64,000 nt of DNA from Notospermus geniculatus (lineage: Eukaryota; Nemertea; Pilidiophora; Heteronemertea; Lineidae). Every line of letters begins with the position of its first letter. Positions within the stretch are counted from its first letter, which is position 1. Both the position numbers and the translations under genes were made by a program. The notes below the pieces were generated by a model. That model was not told where the DNA came from and ran no database searches. It saw nothing but the letters and a program-made list of their open reading frames with translations. Below are positions 52,701 to 63,313 of the stretch, piece by piece. The stretch covers positions 101,754-165,753 of the forward strand of contig NMRB01000589.1 of the NCBI GenBank assembly GCA_002633025.1. The letters are read 5' to 3'.

Positions 52701-52971
52701 TCCCTTCCGTAATGACCTCCAGCTGGGTGCCGGGGGCGACCTGGCGCATGGGCGACGCGTCATTCTGACTCAAACTGCGTTTCAAGAATCTCTCAAGGAC
52801 GATCTTCGCCTCCTCGCGGATCGTCGGGAGGCTCTGAGGGAGACTCTGAGTGAGCATCCTCTCGATGTCCTCGACCTCGTCATCGTCTTTTGTCTCTGGC
52901 ATTTTGACATCACCGTTCAGCGTTTTCGGTTGGACACTGCCGGGTTTAATGAAGATTGGAGCGGTTGATTC
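46458..52971 (-). CDS. BCL2L14: BCL2L14 (Bcl-G)-like BCL-2 family gene, main model using copy B 3' exons
   Basis: Minus-strand exons 52971-51702, 50492-49977, 47141-47056 and 46763-46458 join in one frame. The first three introns seen here are phase 1, phase 1 and phase 0. The product has a long disordered N-terminal half rich in Ser, Pro and Lys/Arg, then a BH3-like segment (VAEYLRKKGDDINKAV, matching LxxxGD) and a last exon with MSYRKFKKV and the BH2-like WIVGKGGWDSVI. In human BCL2L14, from memory, the equivalents are LKYSGDQLERK, LSYSVFK and WIQQHGGWEKI, so this subfamily fits better than BCL2L15. BCL-2 family proteins regulate apoptosis; Bcl-G is a divergent member with no clear membrane anchor, and none is seen here. 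The N-terminus is far longer than the human protein (327 residues). The 5' end is uncertain, and the tandem copy (41279-45466) offers alternative 3' exons. Confidence 0.8.
47056..47141 (-). CDS. BCL2L14: BH3 exon, copy B
   Basis: An 86-nt exon between minus-strand acceptor TTCTCTTGCAG and donor GATGGG|GTAAGTG. It encodes EEGPIEKTVAEYLRKKGDDI then NKAVDLVDG. The LRKKGDD core fits the BH3 consensus LxxxGD. The copy A version encodes the same exon residues; the only differences nearby are in the intron. Confidence 0.83.
47212..47304. mobile_element. truncated relative of the AGCCCCAC-ended MITE
   Basis: It begins after TTAA with AGCCTCACTGTATTGAATTC and continues to ACATTAGAGCTC, matching the right half of 23386-23660 in reverse. 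It is cut off where the element 47303-47641 starts. It lies exactly where copy B departs from copy A. Confidence 0.6.
47303..47641. mobile_element. TIR element in copy B intron
   Basis: The ends TCAGGGTTATATCTAGG and CCTAGATATAACACTGA are inverted repeats. The interior has repeated AAGGGCAC motifs. No coding frame. Confidence 0.5.
47749..48176. mobile_element. fold-back element ending at an N
   Basis: Inverted arms begin with ATTCCAAATCCCCTTGGCGC and end with the matching CGCCAAGGGGATTTGGAAT; homology between arms continues imperfectly for about 100 bp (CAACGGCTGGGCC on both). The N at 48178 lies just outside the right arm, suggesting a hard-to-sequence hairpin or a contig end. Confidence 0.6.
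48660..48812. mobile_element. palindromic Harbinger-like MITE (TAA), copy B
   Basis: Same element as 43855-44007 in the duplicated block, with TAA flanks. The hairpin pairs better in this copy because CTTTGTTAACAGGCG is complete. Confidence 0.65.
48877..49337. mobile_element. TIR element with GGCCGCC ends, copy B
   Basis: The ends TAAAGGCCGCCGTACACGA and TCGTGTACGGCGGCCTTTA are better preserved than in copy A, giving the cleaner terminal repeat. The 113-residue open frame inside is a by-product. Confidence 0.6.
49977..50492 (-). CDS. BCL2L14: BCL2L14-like second large exon (intact copy B version)
   Basis: The acceptor is CGTTTCCATTTCAG at 50493-50494 and the donor is TCAG|GTGAGT at 49976. 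The exon is exactly 516 nt and flanked by phase 1 introns. It encodes Ser/Arg-rich sequence with repeated RTSS motifs (KRTSSLGRYEG, KRTSSVGACD) and RRESLREELKRTFSIGKGD, which look like kinase-target sites (inference). No known fold is recognised. Its 3' 308 nt are duplicated in copy A. Confidence 0.8.
50651..51073. mobile_element. 423-bp insertion with 10-bp target duplication
   Basis: GCGTAAACCA occurs at 50641-50650 and again at 51074-51083, framing a 423-bp segment. No clear terminal inverted repeat is seen, although CGACGCTAGG / CTAGCGTCG motifs occur near both ends. A 9-10 bp duplication is typical of Mutator-like elements (inference). Confidence 0.6.
51087..51235. mobile_element. near-perfect palindromic MITE with TTA duplication
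   Basis: It starts AGCGGGTGATCCACTGTTGC and ends GCAACAGTGGATCACCCGCT, with TTA on both sides. Arms of about 65 bp pair almost fully. It sits three bases from the target duplication of the previous insertion. Confidence 0.7.
51702..52971 (-). CDS. BCL2L14: BCL2L14-like large N-terminal exon
   Basis: The minus-strand acceptor is ATATCTTTCAG at 52972-52973 and the donor is AAAGG|GTAAGTG at 51701. All 423 codons are open. An in-frame ATG lies 23 codons in (52902), but coding potential continues upstream to the acceptor (ESTAPIFIKPGSVQPKTLNG), so the true start is probably in an earlier exon. After that ATG come an acidic start, a helix with IVLERFLKRSLSQ, Ser-rich basic sequence, a strongly basic stretch about 215-250 residues on (KKRKKKNVFKRAKERL), and a C-terminal LWKWFKTSKLSLKRR. 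The basic stretch could be a nuclear or nucleic-acid/membrane-binding segment (inference). Confidence 0.82.
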
Positions 52972-53050
52972 CTGAAAGATATAAGACCAGGGGATGATAA
53001 ATGATATGACTTATGACTGAACTGCCGGTTAATTTACAAGAGAAAGTGTG

Positions 53051-53402
53051 CAGGGTTCTCCACAGGGTTTGAAACAGACTGGGCGCTGGTGAGGTCACAC
53101 GGTTACTGATATCGTAAGCCGCTGCCGCATGCGCGTCCTCAGCACGGGGTCTGGGAGCCTCCCCAAGAAAAATTTGAAATCTAAAAGCCCTGAAATGCGA
53201 TTTCCCGGCATTTCGGACATGTCGGAACACAAATCTAGCTCCTGTTGGTGCTTGGAAACCTCAGTGTTATTTAAAGTGGATAATTTTGACCAGGCGGCAA
53301 TTTTTTTTGACCGGGCAGCCGACTTTTAGACCGGGTGCTCAGATCAATCCTGCGTTTTAGAACAGGCGCCGTGCCCGTTCTGTTACACTAGTGGAGAACC
53401 CT
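53051..53402. mobile_element. hAT-like MITE with CAGGGTTCTCCAC ends
   Basis: The ends are CAGGGTTCTCCACAGGG and ACTAGTGGAGAACCCTG. A second copy travels in block X' at about 55849-56194. The 66-residue open frames in both are not genes. Confidence 0.62.
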
Positions 53403-53640
53403 GAGTGTGTTGTCCTTGCCTCATGATGGATTCCTGTGAAAAGAACGTGATAATACTGCAGTCATGTGGCCTATATCTTCATTGAAATAATGCTCAAAAT
53501 GAATGCGATTCAAGGAAATGACCCTTAATATACAGGCACGCATTAATTACAATCATACTCGAGCAAAATCTGACAATGATCGAACATCTGAAGTGGCAAG
53601 TGAACTGGTCTAATTACACCACACACAACCATCACCGTGA

Positions 53641-55159
53641 TTGTCCCCTATCATCGCCATTATGTCAGTCAAACCCCTAGTGACCGGACAACAATGAATT
53701 TAGGGTTTACTCTAAACGGTCCAACGCACACTGTTTTCTAACAAGCTGAACCTTGGTTCAGAATCGAACATGCAACTAGGCCTTGATTCAGAGCCAGATT
53801 TCACCAACAATACCGAGGTCTGCCTGGCAACCAAGGGGTCCAGATGATTTAAACATACTTTTGTACTCAACATGTTTTACGAGGGAACTTTAAAAATGCC
53901 ACAAGTGGCCGTCCCCAGGGCCTAGAGCACTTTGGTTTCCCTGACAGAAATAGCACCCCCTTGGCCGAAAAATGTACAGCAAAATTTGAGATGAGAGGGG
54001 TGTTCTGAGGAAAGGACTACAGGTATTCCTTTGACAAAGCAGATCATATCAAGAAAAGACTTCCAAGCTCTCCTAAATGTACAAATAAACTACTTTGAAA
54101 CCAAACTCAGTGAAGAAGAGGAAAGCCGACATTCAATGACGTCACCTTTGTTGGAGAAACAACCAATGGCCTTTCCACATGATACTACAAAATTGGACAA
54201 CAACAAGTCGCCCATGGGCGATGCGCTCAGCTGACATTATGAAGTTATTGATGGAAGCAGTTCTCAAGTTATGGAAAGAATGCACCATCCAAGAGCGCCA
54301 CCTGGCAGTCACAGCGACACAGGCCTAGGCCTACTGGAAGTTATGTTGGAGCACAACCAAAATCGATAGGATGCATGATCTGACACAAATGACACTACTA
54401 TGCATGGCAATATGAAGCTGAATGAATGACCAAGCCATTCTCAAGTTATGGAGCAGAGCACAAAGTCAAAGTCCAAGACGGTCACCAGTTGGCCATATTG
54501 CCATTGGAAGTTGGAGCTGCTACTGTTGATGATATCACATAAAGCATGGTGAGCTGTGCAGAAAGGCTGTTCTTGCTTTTAGTCAGCACAAGCCCACAAG
54601 AAGTTTGACATCATCCACAGACAGCATAAAATGGTGACATCATCAGCAGTGCATAAAGGCTATTCTTGCTTTCCATGAAGTCAGCACAAGCCCACAGGAA
54701 GTAGTTTGACTCCACAAACAGCATAAATGGTGACATCATCAAGCGGGAAATTCAAATACCCTTGTTTCATATTTCTGCAGATTGTGCCCCCTGGTGGACA
54801 AACATTGAAAAATTTACCCCCACAGAATGTGAAGAAATAATTAAGCTATGCAACCTATCAATTACAGTTTGATGTATTTTCTCTAGACTGAGTTATTTGG
54901 ATTTTTTATTTTACGGAAAATGCCCCCTGCAGAGCAGAATGTAGGTCAAATCGCAAAAATTTTTGGTTCTGTTTCGAGTCCTCCCTAGGGCCTACCTCTC
55001 CACAAACTTTCATGACCCTGGGCCTTGCGGTTGCGAAACGTGCCAGTTTAACGGACGACACACAGACACACAGACGGACGCCACTCAGTATACATATGAC
55101 TAGCTCCGCTGACCTTTGGTCAGCTGAGCTAAAAATTGGGCCAACAAATTTGATCATGA
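53641..55159. other. unique part of the duplicated region, no gene seen
   Basis: No coding exon is recognised. The part from about 54780 to 55140 (GTGCCCCCTGGTGGACAAAC, ACGGACGACACACAGACACA, GGTCAGCTGAGCTAAAAATT) resembles the non-coding element family at 3341-4566 and 31690-33200. Repeated AAGCCCACA(A/G)GAAGT phrases occur at 54590 and 54690. Confidence 0.5.
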
Positions 55160-57159
55160 GTCACAGGAAAATTGGATGGAAAGAATTCCATCCAACATGA
55201 TTTTGCAGAATAGGTTTTGTCCTATTCTTGTTTGACCAAACTTGGACATTTGATTGTGTGTGGCGGAGCAGGATTTTTGTTGCACGATTGACCCTGTCAT
55301 GCCAGTGCATTCACTGCTAGTTTTTAGTAACCCTTCTATTATTGTCAGTGGGAACTGAATTTTATGACATCATCCTGTATACTTGGCAGCCAATTTGTAA
55401 GAATGTTTGATGAATAAGATTGATTGCGTGTGTCGCGGGGTCAAATTTGATCAAACATGTTTGACGAAAAAGTTGAACTAACATGACTAACATGTTGTAT
55501 CGTGTGTATTGGTCATATTATTGAAGGTAACAGATATTCTACTTCATCATAAGGCCTCTTAAAATTAATAAATTGTTTTACATGGCCGCCCGCCTCAATT
55601 TTTTGGTGTCGCCTCAATTTTTTTATATTTTATATTTTTCAAAAAGTCAGTTTTTTCATCGCAAAAACCGTGAGAGATCGTCAGTTATGTTTAGTAACCT
55701 AGTCTCGCACAGTTCTGTCAGGGTGATCCAATTAAAGTGACCCTCAAAGTATAGAAGGGCTATGTACAAAATGTTGAAATATTGAGAAATTAAAAGTAGG
55801 GATTACAGTATTGGTGATCTCTGCTGTCACAAGAGAAAGTGTGCAGGGTTCTCCACAGGGTTTGAAACAGACTGGGCGCTGGTGACGTCACAAGGTTACT
55901 GATATCGTAAGCCGCTGCCGCATGCGCGTCCTCAGCAGGGGGTCTGGGAGCCTCCCCAAGAAAAATTTGAAATCTAAAAGCCCTGAAATGCGATTTCCTG
56001 GCATTTCAGACATGTCCCAACACAAATCTAGCTCCTGTTGGTGCTTGGAAACCTCAGTGTTATTTAAAGTGGATAATTTTGACCAGGCGGCAATTTTTTT
56101 TGACCGGGCAGCCGACTTTTAGACCAGGTGCTCAGATCAATCCTGCGTTTTAGAACAGGCGCCGTGCCCGTTCTGTTACACTAGTGGAGAACCCTGTACT
56201 GAGTGTGTTGTCCTTGTGTCATGTTGGATTCCTGTGAAAAGAACGTGATAATACTGCAGTCATGTGGCCTATATCTTCATTGAAATAATGCTCAAAATGA
56301 ATGCGATTCAAGGAAATGACCCTTCATATACAGGCATGCATTAATTACAATCATACTCGAGCAAAATCTGACAACGATTGAACATCTCGTTATCTGAAGT
56401 GGCAAGTGAAGTGGTCTAATTACACCACACACGTACAACCATCATCGTGATTGTGATGGGAAAAGTGGATGGAAAGAATTCCATCCAAAATGATTTTGCA
56501 GAATAGGTTTTGACCTATTCTTGTTTGACCAAACTTGGACATTTGATTGTGTAGCGGAGCAGGATTTTTGCTGCACGATTGACCCTGTCATGCCAGTGCA
56601 TTCACTGCTAGTTTTTAGTATACCATCTATTATTTTCAGTGGGAACTGAATTTTATGACATCATCCTGTATACTTGGCAGCCAATTTGTAAGAATGTTTG
56701 ATGAATAAGATTGATTGCGTGTGTCGTGCGGGTCAAATATGATCAAACATGTTTGACGAAAAAGTTGGACTAACATGTTGTATCGTGTGTATTGGTCATA
56801 TTATTGAAGGTAACTGATATTCTACTTCATCATAAGGCCTCTTAAAATTAATAAATTGTTTTACATGGCCGCCCGTCTCAATTTTTTGGTGTCGCCTCAA
56901 TTTTTATTTTATTTTATATTTTTCAAAAAGTCTGTTTTTTCATCGCAAAAACCGTTAGAGATCGTCAGTTATGTTTAGTAACCTAGTGTCGCACAGTTCT
57001 GTCAGGGTGATCCAATTAAAGTGACCCTCAAAGTATAGAAGGGCTATGTACAAAATGTTGAAATATTGAGAAATTAAAAGTAGGGATTACAGTATTGGTG
57101 ATCTCTGCTGTCCTTCTTCTTGTCGAGGAAAAATATAAAATATAAAATGCCCTACTCAC

Positions 57160-57165
57160 CAACAT
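57160..57165 (-). CDS. alternative candidate first coding exon (ML) of the BCL2L14-like gene
   Basis: Minus-strand GAAATGTTG|GTGAGTAGG also gives a phase 0 donor that would read M-L-ESTAP into the exon at 52971. It could equally be a non-coding exon or chance. It lies just beyond the second duplicated block that ends near 57115. Confidence 0.25.
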
Positions 57166-57373
57166 TTCAGAAGATGGAGTGATGTAAAACAATTTATTAA
57201 TTTTAAGTGGCCTAAATAGATCACTCCGTTAAACCCTTCACAGTCAGTGTGTACCAGTGTTCCATACTTGTTTTATCAAACCCTCGCTCCTGTGTGTAAC
57301 TCACCAATGTAGGCCTAGGCCTTATGTATGATTGTATTGTTGAGGCATAAATGAAATGGCAAAGCCTACTTAC

Positions 57374-57394
57374 CAGTGTCGTTTGACGAACCAT
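57374..57394 (-). CDS. candidate first coding exon (MVRQTTL) of the BCL2L14-like gene
   Basis: On the minus strand an ATG is followed by six codons and a strong donor CTG|GTAAGTAGG. Phase 0 would join directly to the GAA codon at 52971, giving MVRQTTLESTAP. This rests only on frame and splice-site quality, and it lies 4.4 kb upstream across a repeat-filled intron. Confidence 0.3.
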
Positions 57395-58950
57395 ATTTCA
57401 AAGTATCTCTCCTAGTCACAGTGCTATGTCTATTCAATAAATGACCCGCAACACGCTGGCAATCTATTATATAGTAGGCCTTATCAGGTGTGTGACGTCA
57501 ATGCATGGGTAAGTTCACATCGGTTGGAAAAACCCAACAGGTCTTTACTGGGAAATTCGTTCACTGCCATGTTGGAGTGTTTATCGGTTGATAACGGCAA
57601 CCTTTGTACGGCAAGGAAGGTCGTCACGGTTGGGGGATGATACAATACCTGAGGGAGGGGGCTATTAGGTCGACCTGTCGAAAACACAAGCTTGGTTAAA
57701 AAACAATACCACATGGGAAGCAGATTATAGGGAAAACCGGGAAGCAAGTTTCACGATGGTGTGAATAATGAATGACTGGGAAGCGTCACAACATTAAGAG
57801 TTTGACGTCTGAGAATGGCACATGATATTTTAATTAAAACGGTTACGAGAGAGCTACACGTAGTGGTAAACTTGATCAAGTTTGGCCTACATCAGAGCTT
57901 TCAGATTGTGTCACAGTCCCATGTGTTTGGTTTGCCCATCCTTGATTTGATTCATTTTCTATTCAACTTAGGCCTACCACCAAATAAGGCCTTGCTGCAC
58001 AAAAACAAAACAATCCAGACAAAACATATTTTGATTGCATCATGGCTCAATATTGCACAAGTATTGAAGTACATGTATGTGGGCTTTCTGTGGGGCAGTC
58101 CATCAGGATGAGAAAAGTCCTTTTGGATTTGAAACATTTATTTGTGCTTGAATGATGAAATGCGAGGTATTTTTCACCCTATTTCGTCGAATTGAGCCAG
58201 TTTTGGTCAAACGCCATGGCACTTCCTATTCTTCCAAACTGAGCATCCAGGCCAGTAGGCCAACGGGCAGTATGATGACATGTCAGATGTCTGTTTTGCC
58301 CCCCCCCCCTTCATTATGGGTGGATTCTCGACAAAGGTTCAAAATAGAGCTGACATGAAGCCAGCCCAGGCCAGGTGTATTACAGGCCTTTCCTATTGCA
58401 AGAGGTGTCAGGAAGTGGAGCAACGGTAGGCACAAATCACATAGGATGATTCATGACTGGGCCTGCATTTACAGTGAAGACCATCACATGGTTAGCCAAA
58501 GTATCATGACTACACCAAATTATGGCTAAAGTTTAGAATCCCCGATCGGAAGTGACGTTACTCCATGGCACACAATGGAAATCCTATTGTACAATGCGGC
58601 TAAGGGGTGGTTCATACTCCGTCCGGATTTTACGCCGACTATGATCAATTTCAGTGTGTGTGCACATTCACGTCGTGGAAACCTGCGATCAGTTTCATGC
58701 GCTTGACGGTCCGCGAGCGAGTATGAATTAGCCCTTATTCCGTCAATCGATGACCTTTTTTGGGCACTGATCGGGGATTCTAAACTCGTTCCCAAATTAT
58801 GATGATTTTAGGTATAAACATCATAAACAAGTCGGTGCATACATCGTGATCAAGAGTAGTACCACTCACCATTCAGGAAATGGACACTTTTTGATTACGA
58901 TATCTTGGCGGAGTATATTCGACAGAATAATATCTCTAACTGTAATCAAT
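57395..58950. other. no gene seen upstream of the BCL2L14-like gene
   Basis: If transcription of the minus-strand gene starts near 57.4 kb, this would be its 5' flank. Inverted AGAATCCCCGATC / GATCGGGGATTCT at about 58535 and 58772 bound a TIR element of about 250 bp. No other coding signal. Confidence 0.4.
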
Positions 58951-61438
58951 ACATCGAAGAAATAGCCGACTGGTAGGAATGACCAGGTATTATTGGAAGT
59001 GACTAAAATGTTAATCACAGGACAAAGATACCTTGAGCTAAGTCAAGTCAATGGGTCATATGAATAAAGACTAGTAAATGCTTTTACTTGAATTTGGCAA
59101 TACAAATGCACTAGCCAATGCTGTACAAATCGGAAGTAAAAGTATTTGCTAGTCTTTATTCATATGACCGAATATTTTGTCCCAAGTGGTGTGGATTTAA
59201 AATGTGAAAGTGATTGAAAAAGACATGAATGGAAAGTCAAGTGATCTTGCTCACTTGACTTATTCAGCAAGGGCTTCCCATTTGTCAACAAGCGTTACTA
59301 TCAGAAAATATCCAGGTAAGTGACCCGATTAGTACCAAATACGGACTTTTTACTCCGGCATGGCAGCTGACTATATGAAGACTAAAGACTATTTATAACA
59401 CAATCTTACTCAAGATCAGAATCATGTTGTCAATCAAGGCGATCGTACAAAGAAAAGTGACAATCCGTTTTTCACTCACACACGATATAATCATGGACTT
59501 TGAACATGACACGTTTCATGATGAGCGAAGGTTGTTTCACAAGTCCATCCCTTAATCAGGGTGTAAACATCACCAAATAGGGACACAGTGAATCCAGGAC
59601 CTCAACATTCTGGCTTACCATCAGCGCTGCCATCAACACTACACTCCGAGTCCGACTGATTCAGTAAAAACCCATTTCATATATAGGCCTAGCGGATTCC
59701 ACCACGGTGTGCGGCAAGCGGGGCGGTTTTCACAGGCATTGGGATAATCAACAGCCATATTTTGTTAAACCATCTATGGATCATCCAAAACTCTTGAAAA
59801 CTGCCCCAAACCTCGGCGGAATCTGCTGTAGTGAAAACAGTAGATTTTCATCTGACACACTACCCCCGCCCCCCTCCACTCCTTAATTTCAGGGTACACA
59901 TGCTTGTTCCTGAGTTTGAAAAGGACCTCCTTATGGAAGGAACCAAGGGAAATTTTCCACCCCTTTCTGCGAGCTTTTTTCATCCAATTAGACCCCTTAA
60001 CGGAAAGAACCAAGATATTTTCACCCCATTTTCGGGATTTTTCATGCAATTAGACCCCCTAATTTTGAAGGAACCAAGGGATTTTCACCCTCTTTTTACA
60101 AGCTTTTTCATTGAGAATAGGACGTTCATAACCTTTTTTATTTTTTCGGGAAGAGAACTTTTTGACCCCCTTTTTAAAGAATTTTTCGGGNATATATCGA
60201 AGAAATAGCCGACTGGTAGGAATGACCACGTATTATTAGAAGTGACTAAAATGTTAATCACAGGACAAAGATACCTTGAGCTAAGTCAAGTCAATGGGTC
60301 ATATGAATAAAGACCAGTAAATGCTTTTACTTGAATTTGGCAATACAAATGCACTAGCCAATGCTGTACAAATCGGAAGTAAAAGCATTTGCTAGTCTTT
60401 ATTCATATGACCGAATATTTTGTCCCAAGTGGTATGGATTTAAAATGTGAAAGTGATTGAAAAAGACATGAATGGAAAGTCAAGTGATCTTGCTCACTTG
60501 ACTCATTCAGCAAGGGCTTCCCATTTCTCAACAAGCGTTACTATCAGAAAATATCCAGGTAAGTGACCCGATTAGTACCAAATACGGACTTTTTACTCCG
60601 GCATGGTAGCTGACTATATGAAGACTAAAGACTATTTATAACACAATCTTACTCAAGATCAAAACCATGTTGTCAATGAACAAGATCGTACAAATGAAAG
60701 TGACAATCCGTTTTTCACGCACACACGATATAGCCTAATCATGGACTTTGAACATGACACGTTTCATGATGAGCGAAGGTTGTTTCACAAGTCCATCCCT
60801 TAATCAGGGTGTAAACATCACCAAATAGGGACACAGTGAATCCAGGACCTCAACATTCTGGCTTACCATCAGCGCTGCCATCAACACTACACTCCGAGTC
60901 CGACTGATTCAGTAAAAACCCATTTCATATATAGGCCTAGCGGATTCCACCACGGTGTGCGGCAAGCGGGGCGGTTTTCACAGGCATTGGGATAATCAAC
61001 AGCCATATTTTGTTAAACCATCTATGGATCATCCAAAACTCTTGAAAACTGCCCCAAACCTCGGCGGAATCTGCTGTAGTGAAAACAGTAGATTTTCATC
61101 TGACACACTACCCCCGCCCCCCTCCACTCCTTAATTTCAGGGTACACATGCTTGTTCCTGAGTTTGAAAAGGACCTCCTTATGGAAGGAACCAAGGGAAA
61201 TTTTCCACCCCTTTCTGCGGGCTTTTTTCATCCAATTAGACCCCTTAACGGAAAGAACCAAGATATTTTCACCCCATTTTCGGGATTTTTCATGCAATTA
61301 GACCCCCTAATTTTGAAGGAACCAAGGGATTTTCACCCTCTTTTTACAAGCTTTTTCATTGAGAATAGGACGTTCATAACCTTTTTTATTTTTTCGGGAA
61401 GAGAACTTTTTGACCCCCTTTTTAAAGAATTTTTCGGG
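58951..61438. repeat. 1.24-kb near-identical direct repeat joined at an N
   Basis: 58951-60190 repeats as 60194-61438; the first copy stops at TTTTTCGGG, then N at 60191, then the second copy starts again. Differences are few (short indels and substitutions). The pattern fits two overlapping contig ends or haplotypes placed end to end. Confidence 0.85.
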
Positions 61439-61801
61439 AATTTTTCCTTGACATTTTGGAGGCCTGACATCATGGGGCATGCGGTATAGTTGACCCCATT
61501 TATTGCACGATGGCCTATAGCCCAGACCACATATTGAACCCATGACCATATTGTAATTATTGATTCGAACAACCACAAACAATATTCAAACGAATTCAGT
61601 AATGAGTCACAAACCACAACTCTAATGTTCAGTTGGCACACTATGTACAACACGGCCACTTCCCGGTGTAGTAATGCCAAATGTCAATCATTTTTTATCG
61701 TCTAAATTAACAATCAATTTACTCAAGTGGGATTTTTCTTTTTCAAAATTTTATGACATCAGTGAGTAAGTGAGACATCACCGTAGTAAGGGCACCTGTC
61801 C

Positions 61802-61955
61802 TCAGCTTTATCATATGATAGGGGTAGGCCTAGCTAGCTCAGTGGCAGGACTCAGCTTTATCGTGTGATAGGGGTAGGCCTAGCTAACTCAGTGGCAGGA
61901 CTCAGCTTTATCGTGTGATAGGGGTAGGCCTAGCTAACTCATTGGCAGGACTACA
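61802..61955. repeat. 50-bp minisatellite, three units
   Basis: CTCAGCTTTATC(A/G)T(A/G)TGATA, then GGGGTAGGCCTAGCTA and CTCAGTGGCAGGA, repeats three times, with a diverged fourth piece to about 62000. Confidence 0.82.
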
Positions 61956-62210
61956 GATACCGTACCCAAAATAGGGTAGGCCTAGCTACCACTACCTGGC
62001 AGGACTATGCTCATCCGAAATCTTCTGGGGTAGCGCATCAGACTCAAGTTTACCGACACCTGTAAATCGAATCACAAACTTCCAGAAGATCATGGCCTAC
62101 ATCTGTCTTTCTATTACCACAGCAACCCATGGAATGGCTCCATTTGACCAAATGCAGAAGAAATCAGCTGGAGAACACTTGCACCAGCAACAGAAAGTTG
62201 TCCTCACCAC

Positions 62211-62383
62211 CAGGCACGGATCCAGGGGGTGCACCTGGCACACGCCCCCCTTTCGGCTAACAAATCTGTAAAATCAACCACAAAATTCTGAAATTATGGA
62301 GCAAATCATTGAAATTCACCGCAGATTTCAATGTTTCTAGCAAAGTGCGCCCCCTCTTTCCCGAAATCCTGGATCCGCCCCTG
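62211..62383. mobile_element. hAT-like MITE with CAGGGGCGGATCC ends
   Basis: The left end CAGGCACGGATCCAGGGGG and the right end CCTGGATCCGCCCCTG are inverted. The body (ATTTCTGA/AATTCCACGG-like) recurs in reverse at 19929-20052. The terminal motif is a common hAT type in invertebrates. Confidence 0.6.
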
Positions 62384-62960
62384 ACCACAGCACCATGGGT
62401 CAAGGAGATGGTTTGTTTGGGAAATGAGCCAACGAACACAGACCAAGCAGTGGCAACTTACAAGTGGCTTCATCTTGTACGAAACTTCCTCTTTCCACTG
62501 GGTGGACCAAGTTGGAATGACTGGAGTGTTCGGATGAGAAACACAACTGAACCAAAATACATGTAACATTTGTCCCCTGTCAGAGATGACTCACCGTGGG
62601 ATGATGTCATGAAAATGCTATGTTGGTGGATGACACAGTCTGGTTATATAACAACTCCCCCCCCCCCCCCNCAACAAAAATGATTGAGTCAGTTCCGTCG
62701 TTTTCACTTTACATCAATACCTATCACAACTTCTTCCTTGTATTTTCATCAGATCAATAGAGCGAGTTATTGAAGTGAATAAGGCCAGGTCATGGTTCAC
62801 TTGTTCTGGGGGTCACAAGTTCATATTCGAAATTGGGAGCCTGCCACCGTTCATGACTGGAGGAACCATACATTAAAATATAGGCCTACTTTATGAGAAC
62901 TCTCCTTTGATGTGTGACTGTCCTTTTCCGGTTACATGTTAGGCAGTGAAAGTCACCGAC
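62384..62960. other. no gene seen; contains a C tract ending in N
   Basis: A run of Cs at 62657-62670 ends in the N at 62671, a typical sequencing stop. Nothing else is recognised. Confidence 0.4.
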
Positions 62961-63313
62961 CACTCCAAGTGGGAGTTTTCTCCCACAAGTTGACTGTCTT
63001 TGGGCAACTCAGTTGTGGTGGAAAGCTAGACACATCTTTGTGTCATTGGTCTTTGCACAAGATCTACGGAAATCAACAATGGTAAACTCCGCATTGAGAG
63101 CCGACTCCCATGAGAAAACTCACGTTGAGGAGCACCTTAAAGGTGCCTCTCCACGTGAGAGTTTTCTCGCAGAAGTTGGCTCACAATGGGCAATTCACCA
63201 TTATTTTTTCCTCACGGATACGCTGGGACCAACGACAAAACAACTGCTCGCAGTTGAGTTGCCCATAGAGAGCCAACTTGCGTGAGAAAAAACTCACGTG
63301 GAGAGGCGCCTTC
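62961..63313. mobile_element. two adjacent fold-back MITEs (CCACGTGAG family)
   Basis: Unit 2 (63139-63313) begins AGGTGCCTCTCCACGTGAGA and ends CTCACGTGGAGAGGCGCCTT. Unit 1 precedes it, with CCGCATTGAGAGCCGACTCC and CACGTTGAGGAGCACCTT. Same family as 50555-51314 and 34775-35225. Confidence 0.6.

Larger units (their letters stand above)
53033..57115. repeat. tandem duplication with an internally deleted second copy
   Basis: Block X (53033-53640) and block Y (55160-55830) recur joined as X' (55832-56455) and Y' (56458-57115). The second copy lacks the 1.5 kb at 53641-55159. X carries a CAGGGTTCTCCAC / GTGGAGAACCCTG TIR element (53051-53402). All of it would be intron if the proposed first exons at 57.2-57.4 kb are right. 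Confidence 0.75.

Noticed and set aside
59831-60208. 125-136-codon open frames in the 1.24-kb repeat (also 61079-61489)
   Set aside because: The frame is Phe/Pro-rich with a repeated GAACCAA(G/A)G(G/A) pattern and a matching antisense frame; it reflects base composition.
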